A model generated the notes under the pieces. That model was not told the DNA's origin, searched no databases, and saw only the letters and a program-made list of their open reading frames with translations. Positions 20,325-35,097 of a DNA stretch of 55,792 nt are shown piece after piece. Position 1 is the stretch's first letter, and every line of letters starts with the position of its first letter. The stretch is from NCBI GenBank assembly GCA_029339195.1, contig JAPTJF010000416.1, positions 1 through 55,792 of the forward strand. The letters run 5' to 3'. This DNA comes from Micractinium sp. NFX-FRZ (taxonomy: Eukaryota; Chlorophyta; Trebouxiophyceae; Chlorellales; Chlorellaceae). A program made the position numbers and the translations under genes.

Positions 20325-22341
20325 TTACGCCGTGGGCCGCCAGGGCCGCCAGCTCAGCAGGAAGCTCAGTGGGCACCTCAGCAATGTGCCTGGTGCCCGC
20401 GCAGCGTGCCACATGCGGTGTGCCTCCCCCCAGACCGCCAAGTGCTTGAGAGCAGGCAGGGCCGCTGAGTGCTCCCTCCCCCGCGTCAGCCGCTCGTTCT
20501 GGCACACTCTCAGGCTGGTCAGCGAGAGCAGGTGCGCCACCTCAGCAGGCACCTCCTCCAACCAGCAGTCAGTCAGCTCCAGCACCTGAAGACGAGGAGA
20601 ACGAAGTGGAGAGTGGGATGCATGTGACAGGGGTTGAGGGCGTGCGTGCACAAGTGCGACCGTGTGACAGGGCGGCAAGCCAGTCCTGCCTCCACCTTCT
20701 GCCTTCAACTTCCGGCTCCAGCTTCTGCCCAGGTTCTGCCTCCACCTTCCAAGAGCTTGCCAACCCCCAAGGCAGGGAGGCAAGCCAGCAGCAGGCCACG
20801 CTTTGCAAGCAACATGCCAGCCACCGACAGCACGCTCACCTGCAGCTGCTGCAGCGGCAGCAGGTTGCTCCACCCGTGCCGCAGCGGGTTCATGCTCAGG
20901 TCGAGGTGTGTGAGGTCCGAGAGGTGGGAGAGGTCGTCAGGCAGGGTGGTCACCCTGCACTCAAGCAGCTCGAGGTGCTGCAGCCGGCACAGGGGCCCCA
21001 GGTGCTGCCACCCCGAGCTGAGGAAGTAGGTTTGGAAGCGGAGCTGCGTGAGCGCTGACACCGCAGCAGGGATGCCAGCCTCAGCCAGATAGAACCACGT
21101 CAGGTTGACACTGTCAAAAGACAGCCAGCGCAGCTGCGGCAGGGACGCCAGCCGCGGCCAGCCGCCACCCAACAGGCGGGCTAGATCCAGATGAGTGCGG
21201 GAGCGCCCCAGGGCAGAGATGGCCGCGGGCACCTCTAGCAGGCAGCCGTTGAGCGAGGCACTGCGCAGGCTGGTGAGGCGGGGCAGCGTCTGCTCCCAGG
21301 CATTCACAACATCGCTGCCCCTTGCCCCGGTGCCATCCACCGCCATGCTGAGCCGTGTAAGCGCCGTCAGCGTGCTCAGCTGCCGCACGTGGCTGGGCAG
21401 GAGTGTGTGGCCGGTCGCGCCTTGACCCCCGGGGTACAAGAACTCAAAGCTCTGCAGCTGCGGCAGCGCCGCCAGGCTGGACCAGCTCCTCGCCTTGCGC
21501 ATGCTGTGCACAAAGGGGCCCCACACCAGGCGGGTCAGCTGCGTCAGGCGCTGGAAGCAGTGCGCGGGGGGAAGGTCCCTCTCGCTGATGTGCAGAGACG
21601 CCAGCTGGGTGCCTCCGTGGGGCAGGGCCCTCAGGACGGGGTGCAGGGCAATGAAGGGCACAGCGATGTGCGCTACCGCTGCAGGCAGAGGAGGCAGGGG
21701 GGCACTTCAGCGCTACCCCTAAGGGCCGCTGCTGGGGAGGATTGGCGGCAACCAGGGCGACGCACCAACGTCTGTGCCCCACCTCCTGCTCACTGGCCAT
21801 TCAGCAGGCACACACCGTGGCGGTTGCGGGCCAGCCAGGCGGCCAGGGCTGGCAGCTCTTCCTTGTGCGGAGACATGGTCACCACCGCTGCGGCAAACCA
21901 GCGCCGGGCCGAGGCGGCGCGGCGGAATGTGCGGCAGGTCGACGCTAGGCGCTGCCTGCGGGGCAACGTTGGGGCGTATACGGGGGGAGCCAGGGGCATG
22001 GGCAGGGTCAAAGTCAGGGGCAGGGGCGCGGGCAGGGGCAAGCGCTGCCTGCACGGCAGCGGCGGAGCGGGCCCAGCGCAGGCTCAGGGCCGGGCAGGTG
22101 CAGGCCCAGCGACTTGCACCTCAGCCACCTTCCCACCCTCTTGCCTGTCGCTGGGCTCGAGCAGGCGCACGATGGCGTCCCGAACCCCGGCCGGCGCCTC
22201 AAGAAATGGCGCCCCCGCTGCAGCCGAGTCCCCACTGCTGCTTGCCGGGACTCCGTCCCCACCGAGCCCCCCACCGCTGCTGCTGGCTGCCTCGGCACCC
22301 GATAGCTCTGACCACTGACTGCCACCGTCTGCCTCGGACAT
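20325..22341 (-). CDS. F-box-like / leucine-rich repeat protein
   Basis: Four exons in coding order: 22341-22120, 21951-21816, 21678-20840, 20585-20325 (1458 nt, 485 aa; an in-frame Met at 22404 would add 21 residues). The N-terminus is acidic/Ser-Gly-rich. An F-box-like segment follows (VRDAIVRLLEP, then LASTCRTFRRAASARRW), and LRRs fill residues ~130-470 (LPRLTSLRSASLNGCLLEVP, LCRLQHLELLECRVTTLP, LSDLTHLDLSMNPL). Such proteins usually act as substrate receptors of SCF ubiquitin ligases; the F-box is degenerate, so this role is inferred. The last ~40 residues are less LRR-like than the adjacent frame, suggesting a small frameshift near 20426. The exon 1 donor could also be 9 nt earlier. Confidence 0.75.
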
Positions 22342-24012
22342 GGTGACAGGAGATGCTTGGCTTTGGAACGACCTCTGATAGGGGAGAGACAGGGCCAGGA
22401 GCACATGTTTGAGGAAGAGTGAGGCAGGAAGGCAGGGCAGGGAAGCTAGGGGTCCTCAGGGGTACCTGCTCACCTCCCGCCCAGGAAGGTGCTCACCATG
22501 CCCTGTTCAGGCAGCAACAATTAAGACGGCCTTATTTCACACACTCCCCATCCTGTTGCTGGTGGAGGAGGCCTCCCACCAATAGCTGCCCTACACAGCA
22601 TGCCATGTGTTGAGTATGGAACTACCATCACCTGCCGCCACCGCTGCCATCGCCTCCCATTGCTGCTCGTCTTTGCGGCCGCTGCCCAGTTGGCCTTGCA
22701 TGAGCAGGCCCCTTCTGTTCCTGGCGCCCAACGCACGCATGCTTGCAGGCAGGTGCAAGCGGCCAGCGCGCAGGCCAGCAGCTCTTGCATGCACTGGCAA
22801 GCAACCAGCCACACCAGAGTGGAGAGGGGTCAGCACACATGGCATGCGATGCCAACCTTCTCGTGACTGACTGGCATAGCAGAAACAAGAGGCATCCACG
22901 CCACGTTGTCAACACAGTGCGGTGGCGCCCGACTGCCATACAGGGGCACTGTTCTGTCTAAACGGCATGATGCGTTGATGTCACGCACCATTCTCAGCCA
23001 TGCTGGCGACCCCCGCTGGTCCTGCCAGCTGCACAACAGGGCAAGGCGCGCCTGCCGCTCAGGGCAGGGCTGCCTGACGCCGTTATGTGGCCATGGCGGT
23101 ACCACCAAGCGAATTTGTCATGCTCCTGCTCACATGCCGCCGCTACGAACTGCCGCCTGCATCAGCTGCGCTGCACCCTCTTGCCGGTCACGTGCCTTGC
23201 TGGTCATGTGGTGGAAGCAGCATCTAGGCAGCCAGGCGAGCCCTGTGAACCCCTCATCCTACTGCGGGGGGCTGCCCTTGCAGAGCCGTGACTACATGCC
23301 ACGCGGGCAGGCGACAGGCAGCTGCCGTCCTGCTGCCGGCCGGCAGTGCAGCCAGCAGGTGGCAGGTTGTGCACGCCCGGCCCACTGCACCCGCTCTAAG
23401 CCTCCAATTGAGGCCGCAGACCCGCTGTTGGGCCCTTTTTGAGCGGTGGGCTCACCGAAAGCCGCAAGTGCCTCCAGGCCAGGGCCAGGGCACGCTGCTT
23501 AGGGGCTTGCAGGGACTCTATGAAGCCTCAGAATCTCACTTCACGGGTGATCTAGATGTTCCTGAAGGCGGTTTACGAAGCGGTGCACACTCTGCCGATG
23601 AATAACGCTGACACTGCATGCTGTGCTGAGCACTCAACCCAGAGCATGCCAGGCCATATCAGGCCGCCCGGCACCCTGCTCTTCATTCAGCTCTGCCCAC
23701 TTCATCTGCGCTCTCCCCTGATCGGTGACATCTCGGTTCACCGCTCAGAGCGCAGTGCAACGGCCTTCAGCCAGGCCAGCCTTGGTCTCCCCTTGGTTCA
23801 GTGACACACAGGTGGGTCTGCCGCCCCCTAGAGCTTCACACCAGCCCCACAAACATGTCGCAACGAGGGTCGCGCCTAGGGAGCGCCTGCACCTGCCGCC
23901 CGGCACGCTTGCCGGAACACCAATTCCTCCGGCAGTTGATCGCCTCAAAACCCGAACCCCCCTCACCTGTGGCACACCTCCGTGACTGCCCCAACATCCC
24001 GCAGGCTACAGC
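22342..24012. other. Divergent intergenic region
   Basis: 1.67 kb between the 5' ends of the F-box-like/LRR gene and the acetyl-CoA synthetase gene. I see no coding sequence, RNA gene or clear TATA box. It should contain both promoters. Confidence 0.5.
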
Positions 24013-27000
24013 ATGACGACTCAGGCGGTCTACAGCCCGCCCGACCATGTGGTGAAGGGGGCTCACATCGACTCGCTGGAGAAGTACAAGGACATGTATG
24101 CCCAGTCACTGAAGGATCCTGAGGCGAGTGCCGGCTCGGGTTGGGGTGCCGCGGCCATGACGGAATGCTCCGAATGCCGACTCAGCGAAGCCTTACTCAC
24201 CAGCCCTTGCACCCCCGGCTGCCGCCTGCAGGCCTTCTGGGGCGCCTTCATGGATCAGTTCCACTGGAACAAGAAGTGGGACAGCGGCGAGAACTTCCAC
24301 AAGTGAGGGCGCCGCCGCCGCCGGCGCCCTGGCCCGCCAATTTGCGCTCTGCACTCCTGTGCAGCCGCCAACCTTCCACTCTCCCCCTCTCACCCCTCTC
24401 CTCCTGTGCCCTCCCTCCTCAAACAACACCCATCCCGCAGGTACAACTTTGACCTGAACAAGGGCGGCATCCACCTGAGCTGGTTCAACGGCGGCGAGAC
24501 CAACATGGCCTACAACTGCCTGGACCGCCACGTCAAGGAGGGCAACGGCGACCGCGTGTGCTTCTTCTGGGAGGGCAACGACGTGGGGGTGGAGTCCACC
24601 ACCACGTACAAGCAGCTGCTGGACACTGTGTGCCAGGTGGGCGGCCCGCCTCTTGACCAGCGCTGTGGAGCGGGTGCTGCCAGCAGGGTGGCGGCAGCGA
24701 CGGGGCGGCAGGGGGGATGGGTAGGCTTGGCGCAGCATTTGGGTGGCCTTTGGCCTTGCAGAGGCCATGTGCCGCTGTGCTTGCGCGTGCAGTGTGCGCC
24801 CGTGCGCCTTGCCATCCCCGCGTCCAGCACCCTACCTGTGCCTCCCTCCCACCCCACCCCATCACCCAGCCTGCTCCTCACCCACCTGGCCCTCCTCTCT
24901 CCCCCCCTCCTCCCACCCCCGCAGATCTCCAACTACATGAAGAGCCAGGGCGTGGGCAAGGGTGACGACGTCACCATCTACATGCCCATGATCCCGGAGC
25001 TGCCTGCCACCATGGTGAGATGAGCGAGGCGCAGCGCTTTGTGGTTCTCTGGGCCTAGGAGGGGCAGAACGGGCGGTAAAGGGCGCTGCGTAGGGAGGGG
25101 CAGAGGTCGGTGGTGGTGCTGCGTAGGAGGGGCAGAACAGTCGGTGGGTCAAGAAGTCCCTCCCATACCGCCACCGCAGCCAGCCTGCACGCGCACCGCC
25201 GCCGTCTTCCTTGTTGCCTTTGCCTCTACTCCCTCTCCTCGCCCGCCCCACTCCCTCTTCTCTCCCCTCTTCTGACCTTCCTTTTCCCTCTCCCTCCTCC
25301 GCTGCGCAGCTCGCCTGCGCGCGCATTGGCGCCGTCTTCTCCGTCGTATTTGCCGGCTTCTCCGCCGAGAGCCTGGCGGGGCGCATCCAGGACTCGTCCC
25401 CCAAGATGGTGGTCACCTGCTCCGCCGTCAAGCGCGGCCCCAAGCACATTGAGCTGAAGAAGATTGTGGACGAGGTGAGGGGGAGAGGGTGAAGCACTGG
25501 GATTCTGGTGGGCTGGCCTAAGGGATGGGGGGGTGCTTGCGGCAGGCGGGCGAAGGTGGATGTGAGCCACCGAGCACGTTGAGAAGCTGAGGGCTGGCCT
25601 CTGCCTGCCCATGTTTTCCGCCCCCGCTGGGCGCTTCCCGCGCTCTGCAGGCATTTCAGATTCTGGACAACGAGAGGCAGGTGCACTCTCCCTCAGCCTC
25701 AAACTCTCTCTCCCATCTGCTTCTCCCCGCTTGCAAGGAGGGGGGAGGCTGGCACGCATCTCTGCTGCAGGCCCTGCACCCACCGCCCAGCAACCTCGCC
25801 CACCTCGACTCTTTTTCTCCCTCTAAATCTGTTGCCCATCACACTTTCTGGCTCACCGTACGACCTTCCCTCCGCCCCCTCCCCTTCCCCCTCCCCGCCC
25901 CTCCCCCATCTGTGCAGGCCCTGCACATTCTGGACAGCGAGGAGGAGGTCCACGTGCCCCGCGTGTTGGTCTATGACCACACCGCCTCTGGCGTGCCCCG
26001 CGACGCCATTGCCTCGAGCCCTGTGGAGGGCCGCGACGTGTGGTGGCAGGACGTCATCCCCCAGCAGTCCACCGAGTGCGAGGTCACCTGGGTGGACGCC
26101 GAGGCCACGCTGTTCAAGGTGAGGGCGGGGAGGGGACGAGAGGGGAGCGTGGTGGGCGGGCGGGGAGTGAGCACAGGCGTGGGGGAGGCGACGCGGTCTG
26201 GCCGGGTGCGCCGTGCCTTGGGCAGCCCACCGGCGCCCCGCCATGCGCATCCTCTTGCCCACTATCCTCCTGCCTCACCTCTCCCACCCCTCCCACCCCT
26301 CCCGCAGCTCTACACCTCTGGCTCCACCGGCAAGCCCAAGGGCGTGGTGCACACGACGGCGGGCTACATGTGCGGCGCCGCCGCCACCTTCAAGTATGTG
26401 TTTGACTACAAGCCCGAGGACGTGTACTGGTGCACCGCCGACTGCGGCTGGATCACCGGTGAGTGGGGGGTGGGAGTGAGAGGGAGTAGCAAGGAGGGGG
26501 AGGGCGCCGGCAGGCGGCGGGAAAGTGTGCTCTGCTGGCGGCATGGACTTGCCCTGAAAGCGACCTGCCCTTCTGCCCTGCGTGAAGCACTCTTGGCGGC
26601 AGATGCGATTTGCAGGGGTTGTGCGCTTGCGGCGGGGAGCGCCCCTGCATGCCCGCCATGCCCGGTCGGCACCCCTCTCACTGACTGCCTCCCCCGCCCC
26701 TTCTCGCCCCCCTGCAGGCCACTCTTACGTGACCTTTGGCCCCCTGCTGATGGGCGCCCAGCAGATCCTGTTTGAGGGCGTGCCCACGTACCCCGACGCC
26801 GGCCGCTGCTGGGACGTCGTGGACAAGTACAACGTGAGCTCCCGCCGCTTGTTATGTATGACATGAGCCTTCTTTGCTGAGTCTGGTGTTGCTGGAGACG
26901 TTACACTTACAGGCCTGGGGCCTTGTAGGCCTGGGGCGCCAAGACGCAGGCCCCGCAGGTGGTGCGGATCCTTAGCGCGCCCCCTGCTTGCGAGTTTTGA

Positions 27001-29284
27001 CAACTTCTCACCCCTGCTCCTTTGCTGCCGCAGGTGTCCCTGTTCTACACCGCCCCCACCGCCATCCGCACGCTCATGGCCTGCGGCGACCAGCACGTGA
27101 CCAAGCACAAGTGAGCCGGCGGGGGCTGGGAGAGGCAGGGCTATAGATCATGGAGGCAGCAGCCAGTGGGGTCGGCATGGGGCCCTCCGAGGCTGTGCTT
27201 GTGCCCGTGAAGCCTCTGCCCCTCAGCTGCCCTGCCTTGTGCCACCCCGCGCTGCCCCCACTCCCCACTCACCCCGCCTTCTGTCCCTCTGACCTCCCTC
27301 CCCGCCCCACAGGCGCACCTCCCTGCGCATCCTGGGCACCGTGGGCGAGCCAATCAACCCCGAGGCCTGGCGCTGGTACTACGAGGTAGGGCGGCAGAGC
27401 GGGCCTAGGGGGGGCTGGCGGGGTGGGGTGCGACTGGAGCGACCGACTTGTGATGCGGCTGCCACCTGGTCTGCCTCTCAAACACACTGCTTGCCCACAC
27501 ACCTCTGCGTCTCACCCACGCGCTCCTTCTGCCCCCCTTCTGCCCCCCTTTTCTTCCCTCTCTTTTCAGGTGGTCGGCAACTCCAACGCCGCCGTTGTGG
27601 ACACGTGGTGGCAGACTGAGACGGGCTCCCACATGATCACCCCCCTGCCCGGCGCCACTCCCATGAAGCCCGGCAGCGCCACGCTGCCCTTCTTTGGGGT
27701 GGAGCCTGCCATCCTGGATGACAAGGGCAACGAGGTGGAGGGGCCCGGCCAGGGGTGAGTTAGGGCAAAGCAAGCGTGGGGTGTGGGGGGTGGTGGAGGG
27801 CAGGAGAGCTGGCTGGGAAGGAGTGCTGGTGGGCGGCGGCATGCGTCCAGACTGCACCCATCAGCCGCCTGCGCACTGCTGCTGCCTTTGCCTCACCCGC
27901 TGTGACACCCGCCCAATCAGCCCATCCTGCTCGCTCACCCTTCCCTGCCCATCACCCTTCTCCACCCCTCCCTCCCCTGCAGCTACCTTGTGATCAAGCG
28001 CCCCTGGCCCAGCATGATGCGCTCGGTGGCGGGCGACCACGCGCGCTTTGAGCAGACCTACTTCTCGCACTACAAGGGCTACTACTTCACCGGAGACGGC
28101 GCACGCCGCGACGAGGACGGGTGAGCACGCAATGCCTGCTCTGCTGCTGCTTGCAGGGAAGGGTCGTGGCAGGCCTGCCTGCCCAAGGCCGTCTCCTGCC
28201 TGCCTAAGTCCGTCTCCTGCATCTTTCCCTCCCACTGTGTGCTCAGCCGCCCCTAACAATCGTCCCTCTCCTGCCTCTCCCTCCCCTCTCCCTCCCCGCC
28301 CTCTCCCCTCTCCTCCCCCGCGCAGCTACTTCTGGATCCTGGGCCGCGTGGACGATGTGATCAACGTGTCTGGCCACCGCATCGGCACCGCCGAGGTGGA
28401 GAGTGCACTGGTGGGACACCACCTGTGCGCAGAGGCGGCAGTCGTGCCCATCGACCGTGAGTGCAGGGCTGCTCGCAGGCCGTTGCGGGAGGTTCACACC
28501 TGCTCGCGCCCCCATGCTGCGCTGTTTGTTGTCTTCAAAGTCTTCCCCTCCTCACCCTCCCATTGCCCTGTCCTGCCCTTCCTTCTTGTGCCCGCAGACC
28601 CCATCAAGGGCCAGGCCATCTACGCATTTGTGACGCTCATGCAGGGCAACAGCTACCCGCCCGATGAGAGCATCCGCAAGGAGCTGATTGCGCAGGTGGG
28701 GCGGGGCATGCGTTGGGCCGGGGCGGCGCGTGCAAAGTAGAGGCAGGGCTTGTGTGTGAACTGCTTGCTGCCTGCCGGGAGCTGCCCTGTGCAAACCTAG
28801 CACGTCCCCCCGCTGCTCTGGCACGTCCCCACCGCTCCATGCCGTTGCTGATCAGCACTGTTCCCCCCCGTCGCCGTCTCCTCCATTGTCTCTGCCTGCA
28901 GGTGCGCAAGGCCATTGGCCCCATTGCCACCCCCGACGTCATCCACTGGGCGCCCGGCCTGCCCAAGACCCGCTCCGGCAAGGTAGGCAGGGCAGCGGGA
29001 AGCAGCTTGTGACAGGCCTGTGCTGCCCGGGGTGCAAAGCAAGCACTGTTGCACGTCACCGAAGCGCCTGCGCCCCCATCATGCGCCTTGCCCCTGCCCT
29101 CCTTCTGTCCGTGCTTCCCGATTCTGACGCCACCGCCCCCTGCTCCCCTCCTGCTGCTCCCCTGCAGATCATGCGCCGCGTGCTGCGCAAGATTGCCAGC
29201 AAGGAGGAGGACCAGCTGGGCGACACCTCCACCCTGGCAGACCCCGGCGTCGTCACGCAGCTGCTGGAGCTGCGCGGCAAGTGA
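24013..29284 (+). CDS. ACS: Acetyl-CoA synthetase (EC 6.2.1.1)
   Basis: Sixteen exons: 24013-24123, 24232-24302, 24441-24636, 24925-25014, 25310-25474, 25918-26118, 26308-26458, 26718-26833, 27034-27110, 27313-27385, 27570-27754, 27983-28120, 28326-28456, 28598-28695, 28902-28982, 29168-29284 (2001 nt, 666 aa, the usual length). It converts acetate, ATP and CoA to acetyl-CoA. Family landmarks are complete: the N-terminal ACAS segment, P-loop [11 protein letters not shown] (~280-290), [54 protein letters not shown], and PKTRSGKIMRR with the acetylatable catalytic Lys ~628. There is no obvious transit peptide or peroxisomal PTS1 (it ends RGK), so cytosol is likely. Intron 1 has a GC donor (GAG|GCGAGT). 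Introns 4 and 5 carry copies of the following exon starts. TGTAA lies ~386 bp after the stop. Confidence 0.97.
25177..25231 (+). repeat. Intronic echo of ACS exon 5 acceptor and 5' end
   Basis: Diverged copy of 25307-25363: CAG acceptor, then gcctgc.cgcgca and gccgtcttc, with tttgcc near the end. Confidence 0.85.
25648..25685 (+). repeat. Intronic echo of ACS exon 6 acceptor and 5' end
   Basis: Diverged copy of 25915-25957. After the CAG it encodes [10 protein letters not shown] against the exon's [10 protein letters not shown] and is followed by GTGCAC, so it resembles a 30-nt microexon in the right phase. Confidence 0.85.
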
Positions 29285-30090
29285 GCTGGCTGGCGACCAC
29301 AGCACGCACAGCAGCGTGGGGCGCGGCACAGCGCCGTGACGAGTGGCCCCCCTCTGCTGCTGCGCGGAGCCGCGCCCCCCGCCCACCCGTCCCTGAACTC
29401 TTAAACCCAAATGACTCCTTCTTCCACGAACGTGTGCCCTAGTTTTGCCTCCCCCTGCTATGATACTCCCTTCTGGCTTCCGTCTGCCCCGCGCTGCTGT
29501 TTCCCTTGCCCGCTGGGAGGGCAGTTTTAACCCCCGCAGGTTTGCTGCACCCGCCCCCCCGCCTCTCAATGCGCATTTTGTGCTCAGGCACGCCCACGTC
29601 AGCCCTCCTCCTGGGTTCAGAAGACACAAAAACACATACACACACACTACACTGTAGTTGCCACACTGTTGTAAAGCACGAAAGCCCACCACACGTCCGC
29701 CCATCCAGGGACCGCGTGACGGCGAGAGGAGAAGATGGTTTGGCTGGCTTGGGTTCGCCTGTGCCCTGGCTTGTGTGTTCTGTGATCTGTCCGTCCTGCT
29801 GTTGCACGTCGGGTGGTTGCAGGCAGGCGGGGCGCTCGGGGTCCGCTGGGTTGTGTGCGCCCGTCACAACGTGCGGGCACCGTGTGCGGCTGCCAGGCGG
29901 GCGCCAAGGCGGCGAGCCAACGGGGCGCTGCAGCGCGCTGGGCGGCACCACGCCAGCTTGTGCTGTGGCAGCTGCATGCGTTGTGTGTGCAGCGTGCTGT
30001 CCGTTTTTCCGTGCCCAGAGGGTTCCGCAACCCCAGCCCGGCCTGTTTGGAGGACGGTCACGGCCCCTGGCAAACTACAGGCCACGCACA
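29285..30090. other. Intergenic region
   Basis: ACS 3' UTR with TGTAA at 29670-29674, then the upstream region of the next F-box/LRR gene. No gene recognised. Confidence 0.5.
29670..29674 (+). terminator. TGTAA polyadenylation signal
   Basis: About 386 bp downstream of the ACS stop codon. Confidence 0.6.
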
Positions 30091-32230
30091 ATGCCTCCCC
30101 ACCGTGTATGCATTGACGCGCTGCCCGATGAATTGATGACGCGAATTTTAACGCAGCTCGAGCAGTGGGACAGGTGGGGACAGGTTTTGGGCCACGCGTG
30201 TCGGAAGCGTGAAGGAGTGGACCGCCAAGTTCATGTCCAGACAGAGCAGCGCTCCCTGCTCCAAGCTGCTCCCGCCGCCGCCGCCTGCCGCTCTCTACTG
30301 CTCCGCCGCCGCCACTGCTGCCCTTGCTGACCTATTCGTACTCGCCTCTCAACCATGCCTGCAGGTTTACTGCTGCGCGGGTGTGCCAGCGCTGGTACGA
30401 TTTGGTTCACACTCCTGAAGGTGATATTGGGGGCCTGACGCTTAGGCGTGTGGTGGCTGGGTGGGCGGCACCTACGCCTGCCCTCACCGTCGTCAGCCTA
30501 CTCCTGCCTACCCCAGCGTTGTCTTTTAGCCTCTCGTCCACCCTCCCCGCCCCCTCGCTCTTCCTGTCCTTCCTGCCTGCAGTGTGCGCAAGCATCACGT
30601 TCCCGGGGTTCAACATGGAAGAGTTTGCCGCCTGGCTGCTGTACAACGGCGGGCAGTACGTGCGGCGCCTGCGCCTGCACATCCTGTGCGGTTCCAGGAT
30701 GGGCCAGTGGAAGCAGCACGAGCAAATGCTCAGCTGCATCACCAGGGCTATAGACATGGGACAGGTGGAAGAGCTCTGTATTGAGTGGGGCGGTATTGAT
30801 ACTCCGCTAGACCCTTGGGCCTGCCAGCTGGGCAGCCTGCGCCACCTGGCGCTCTACGCGGACACCGGCGTCAAGAGCGGTGTCAAGCTGAACGGCGCGC
30901 TGCAGGGCCTGGGGCAGCTGACGCAGCTGCAGCTGGGCGGGCGCATGCGCTGGGAGCGGGGCGCGAAGCTGCCGCCCTGCCTGGAGGCGCTTGCGGTGAC
31001 GGACGCGGCTGACTGTGACGCGCTGCTGGGCCAGGCAAGCGTGTGCCCACGTGCTTGGCTGGGTGCCGGGGGAGAGTCCAGGTTTGAAACTGTTTCCAAA
31101 GACTGGTTGAATGGTGAATGCTTGAAGGTTGCGGTGCACAGCAGGCAGTACTTCCAGGCACGCTCCACACATGTCTCTTGCAGCCAGCTGGCAGCATGCG
31201 TGCGCATGTGCGTGCGCGATCATGCAAAGTATCGTCTCATCACCGCAAAGCTTCCCACACGCCCGTGTGCGCCCGCCTGCCGCCCCCTCTCCCTGCAGCT
31301 TGGCTCGCTCGCCTCCCTGCGCAGGCTCAGGCTGCACCGCTGCCTGCCTGGAGAGCAGGTGAGGGCTCACCTGCCTGGGTGTCTGGCTGGCGGGGGTGCC
31401 ATGCACCAGCTGCCGCTCTCCTGCTCATGCGCTGCACCTGAACTGTTGCATTGCCCTGCCCGACAAACCCTCTTGTGACTGTCCCGGCTCATGTGGGTCA
31501 TGGGCTGGATGGCAGTCGCTACTAAATGAGCCTTGCTAAGGCTGGCCCGCCCATGTGCCCTGCTCGAACCCCACCCGAGTCACACACCCATGCTCTGCCC
31601 CGCCCCCGCCCCACCCTGCAGTACATTGGAGCGCCCGATGAGGAGCACAGTGCCACCCTGCTGGAGGCCGCACTTGGCATGCTCACGCAGCTGAGCAGCC
31701 TGTGCCTGCACACAGCGCCGATGCACGACGGCGTGCTGTCAGCAGTGGCCCGCCTGCCCTGCCTGCACAGCTGCTGCATTCAAGCAAACGGGCGCAGCCA
31801 GAGCCTGCCAGCTGGGGCCTGGGCGGCCAGCCTGCGCCTGCTGGCGGCGCCATATGCCACGCTGCTGCGCAGCAAGCAGCTGTTGTGTGCGGCTGGCAGG
31901 CTGGAGCACCTGTGCCTGCTCGTCTCCCCAGCCTCTCACGGAGCGGCTGCAGCCGCTGGCGCGCCGGTCAAGGGAGAGAAGACCTTCTGGAAATGGGCAC
32001 GCGGCCACCCGCAGCTGAGCTGCCTGCAGTTGGTCGAGGGTGGCGACGGCGATGGCAGGAGCGGCAGCTGGGGCGGCAGCGGCAGTGACAGTAATGGCGG
32101 GCCGCCTGCCAGTGCCGCTACCGGCACCCTCCCCCGCCGGCTGCACAAGCTGGCAGCAGCACGCCCGCAGCTGCAGGTGCTGCAGGCAGAGGCAGACAGC
32201 TTTGAGCAGCTGCTGTCCCTGCACTTTTGA
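30091..32230 (+). CDS. F-box / leucine-rich repeat protein
   Basis: Five exons: 30091-30173, 30365-30420, 30583-31034, 31299-31358, 31622-32230 (1260 nt, 419 aa). The N-terminus is a good F-box split by intron 1: ALPDELMTRILTQLEQWDR joined to FTAARVCQRWYDLVHTP. LRR-type segments follow (VRRLRLHILCG, LGSLRHLALYADTG, LGQLTQLQLGG, LASLRRLRLHRCLPGEQ, LTQLSSLCLHTAPM). It is likely an SCF substrate receptor; the substrate is unknown. Intron 3 has a GC donor (CAG|GCAAGC). A Gly/Ser-rich low-complexity stretch (GSWGGSGSDSNGG) sits near the C-terminus. TGTAA is only 55 bp after the stop. It is similar in layout to the genes at 20325 and 46749. Confidence 0.82.
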
Positions 32231-33032
32231 TGACAGCTGAATGCACATGAAACAGCTAACTGGCGCACCGTGCCCAACCCAAAGTGTAAGGCTTCACAAC
32301 TCAGACAAATGCGGGAGAACTGTGATCTGGATTGCATCGCACCACATCGCACAATTTCTTTTTCAATGCTACAAACTTCACTGCAACACGCTTCCCCGTA
32401 TCCAGCTCATGAGACTGCTGCTGGCCGTGTGGACTGCATGTGATTGATTGCCGCCTGCCCGCCTGCCCCTCCTTGGGCGCTGCCTGCGCCTGCGCCGCCG
32501 ACCAAGAGCAGAGCCGCGCTCCCCGCGCGTGCTTACCTACGCCCGCTGTGAGTGCGTCTGCGCTCACTCCGCGCGCGCAGAGCAGGGTGACGCGCCAGCA
32601 AAGCCGGAACACCCAGTGGCCCCCCTCGCATGTCCAAGGTTCGCCCAGTCGCAACCTAAAGCAGGTAGGCGATGATGCTGCGATTGATATTTGCAGGCGA
32701 ACCATGCATGGCATTCGCCACAGAACGCTTGCCCCCTCTGCTCCCTGGCCTTGTGAGTGCATGCCTAGTGCTGCCTGTTCAGCCTGAGCCTAGCTGGATG
32801 CTTATGTACTTGCTGCGAATGTGCTTTTGAATCATGTCAAGCACAGCACACACGACACGCAGCGATCAATGTGCCATTGCGGTTTCAGGCAGGCAGACAG
32901 CAGCGGCAGCACACAGCGGAGCACGCGCGACCAGCAGTGGCGAGAAACGCACATGCCTCGGCAGCCAGGGGCAGCATGCCTGCCGCGCCCCGCTTGCCCC
33001 GCGGCTGCATACTGCTGTGCGCAGCGCAGCGC
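32231..33032. other. Convergent 3' intergenic region
   Basis: F-box/LRR 3' UTR with TGTAA at 32285-32289; on the other strand, the 3' side of the NKAP-like gene. No gene seen. Confidence 0.5.
32285..32289 (+). terminator. TGTAA polyadenylation signal
   Basis: 55 bp downstream of the stop of the F-box/LRR gene. Confidence 0.6.

Positions 33033-35097
<2,065 letters not shown>

Noticed and set aside
22342..24012. Several short open frames on both strands upstream of ACS
   Set aside because: Composition is unlike protein, no family resemblance, and none can be chained by splice sites; treated as promoter/UTR.
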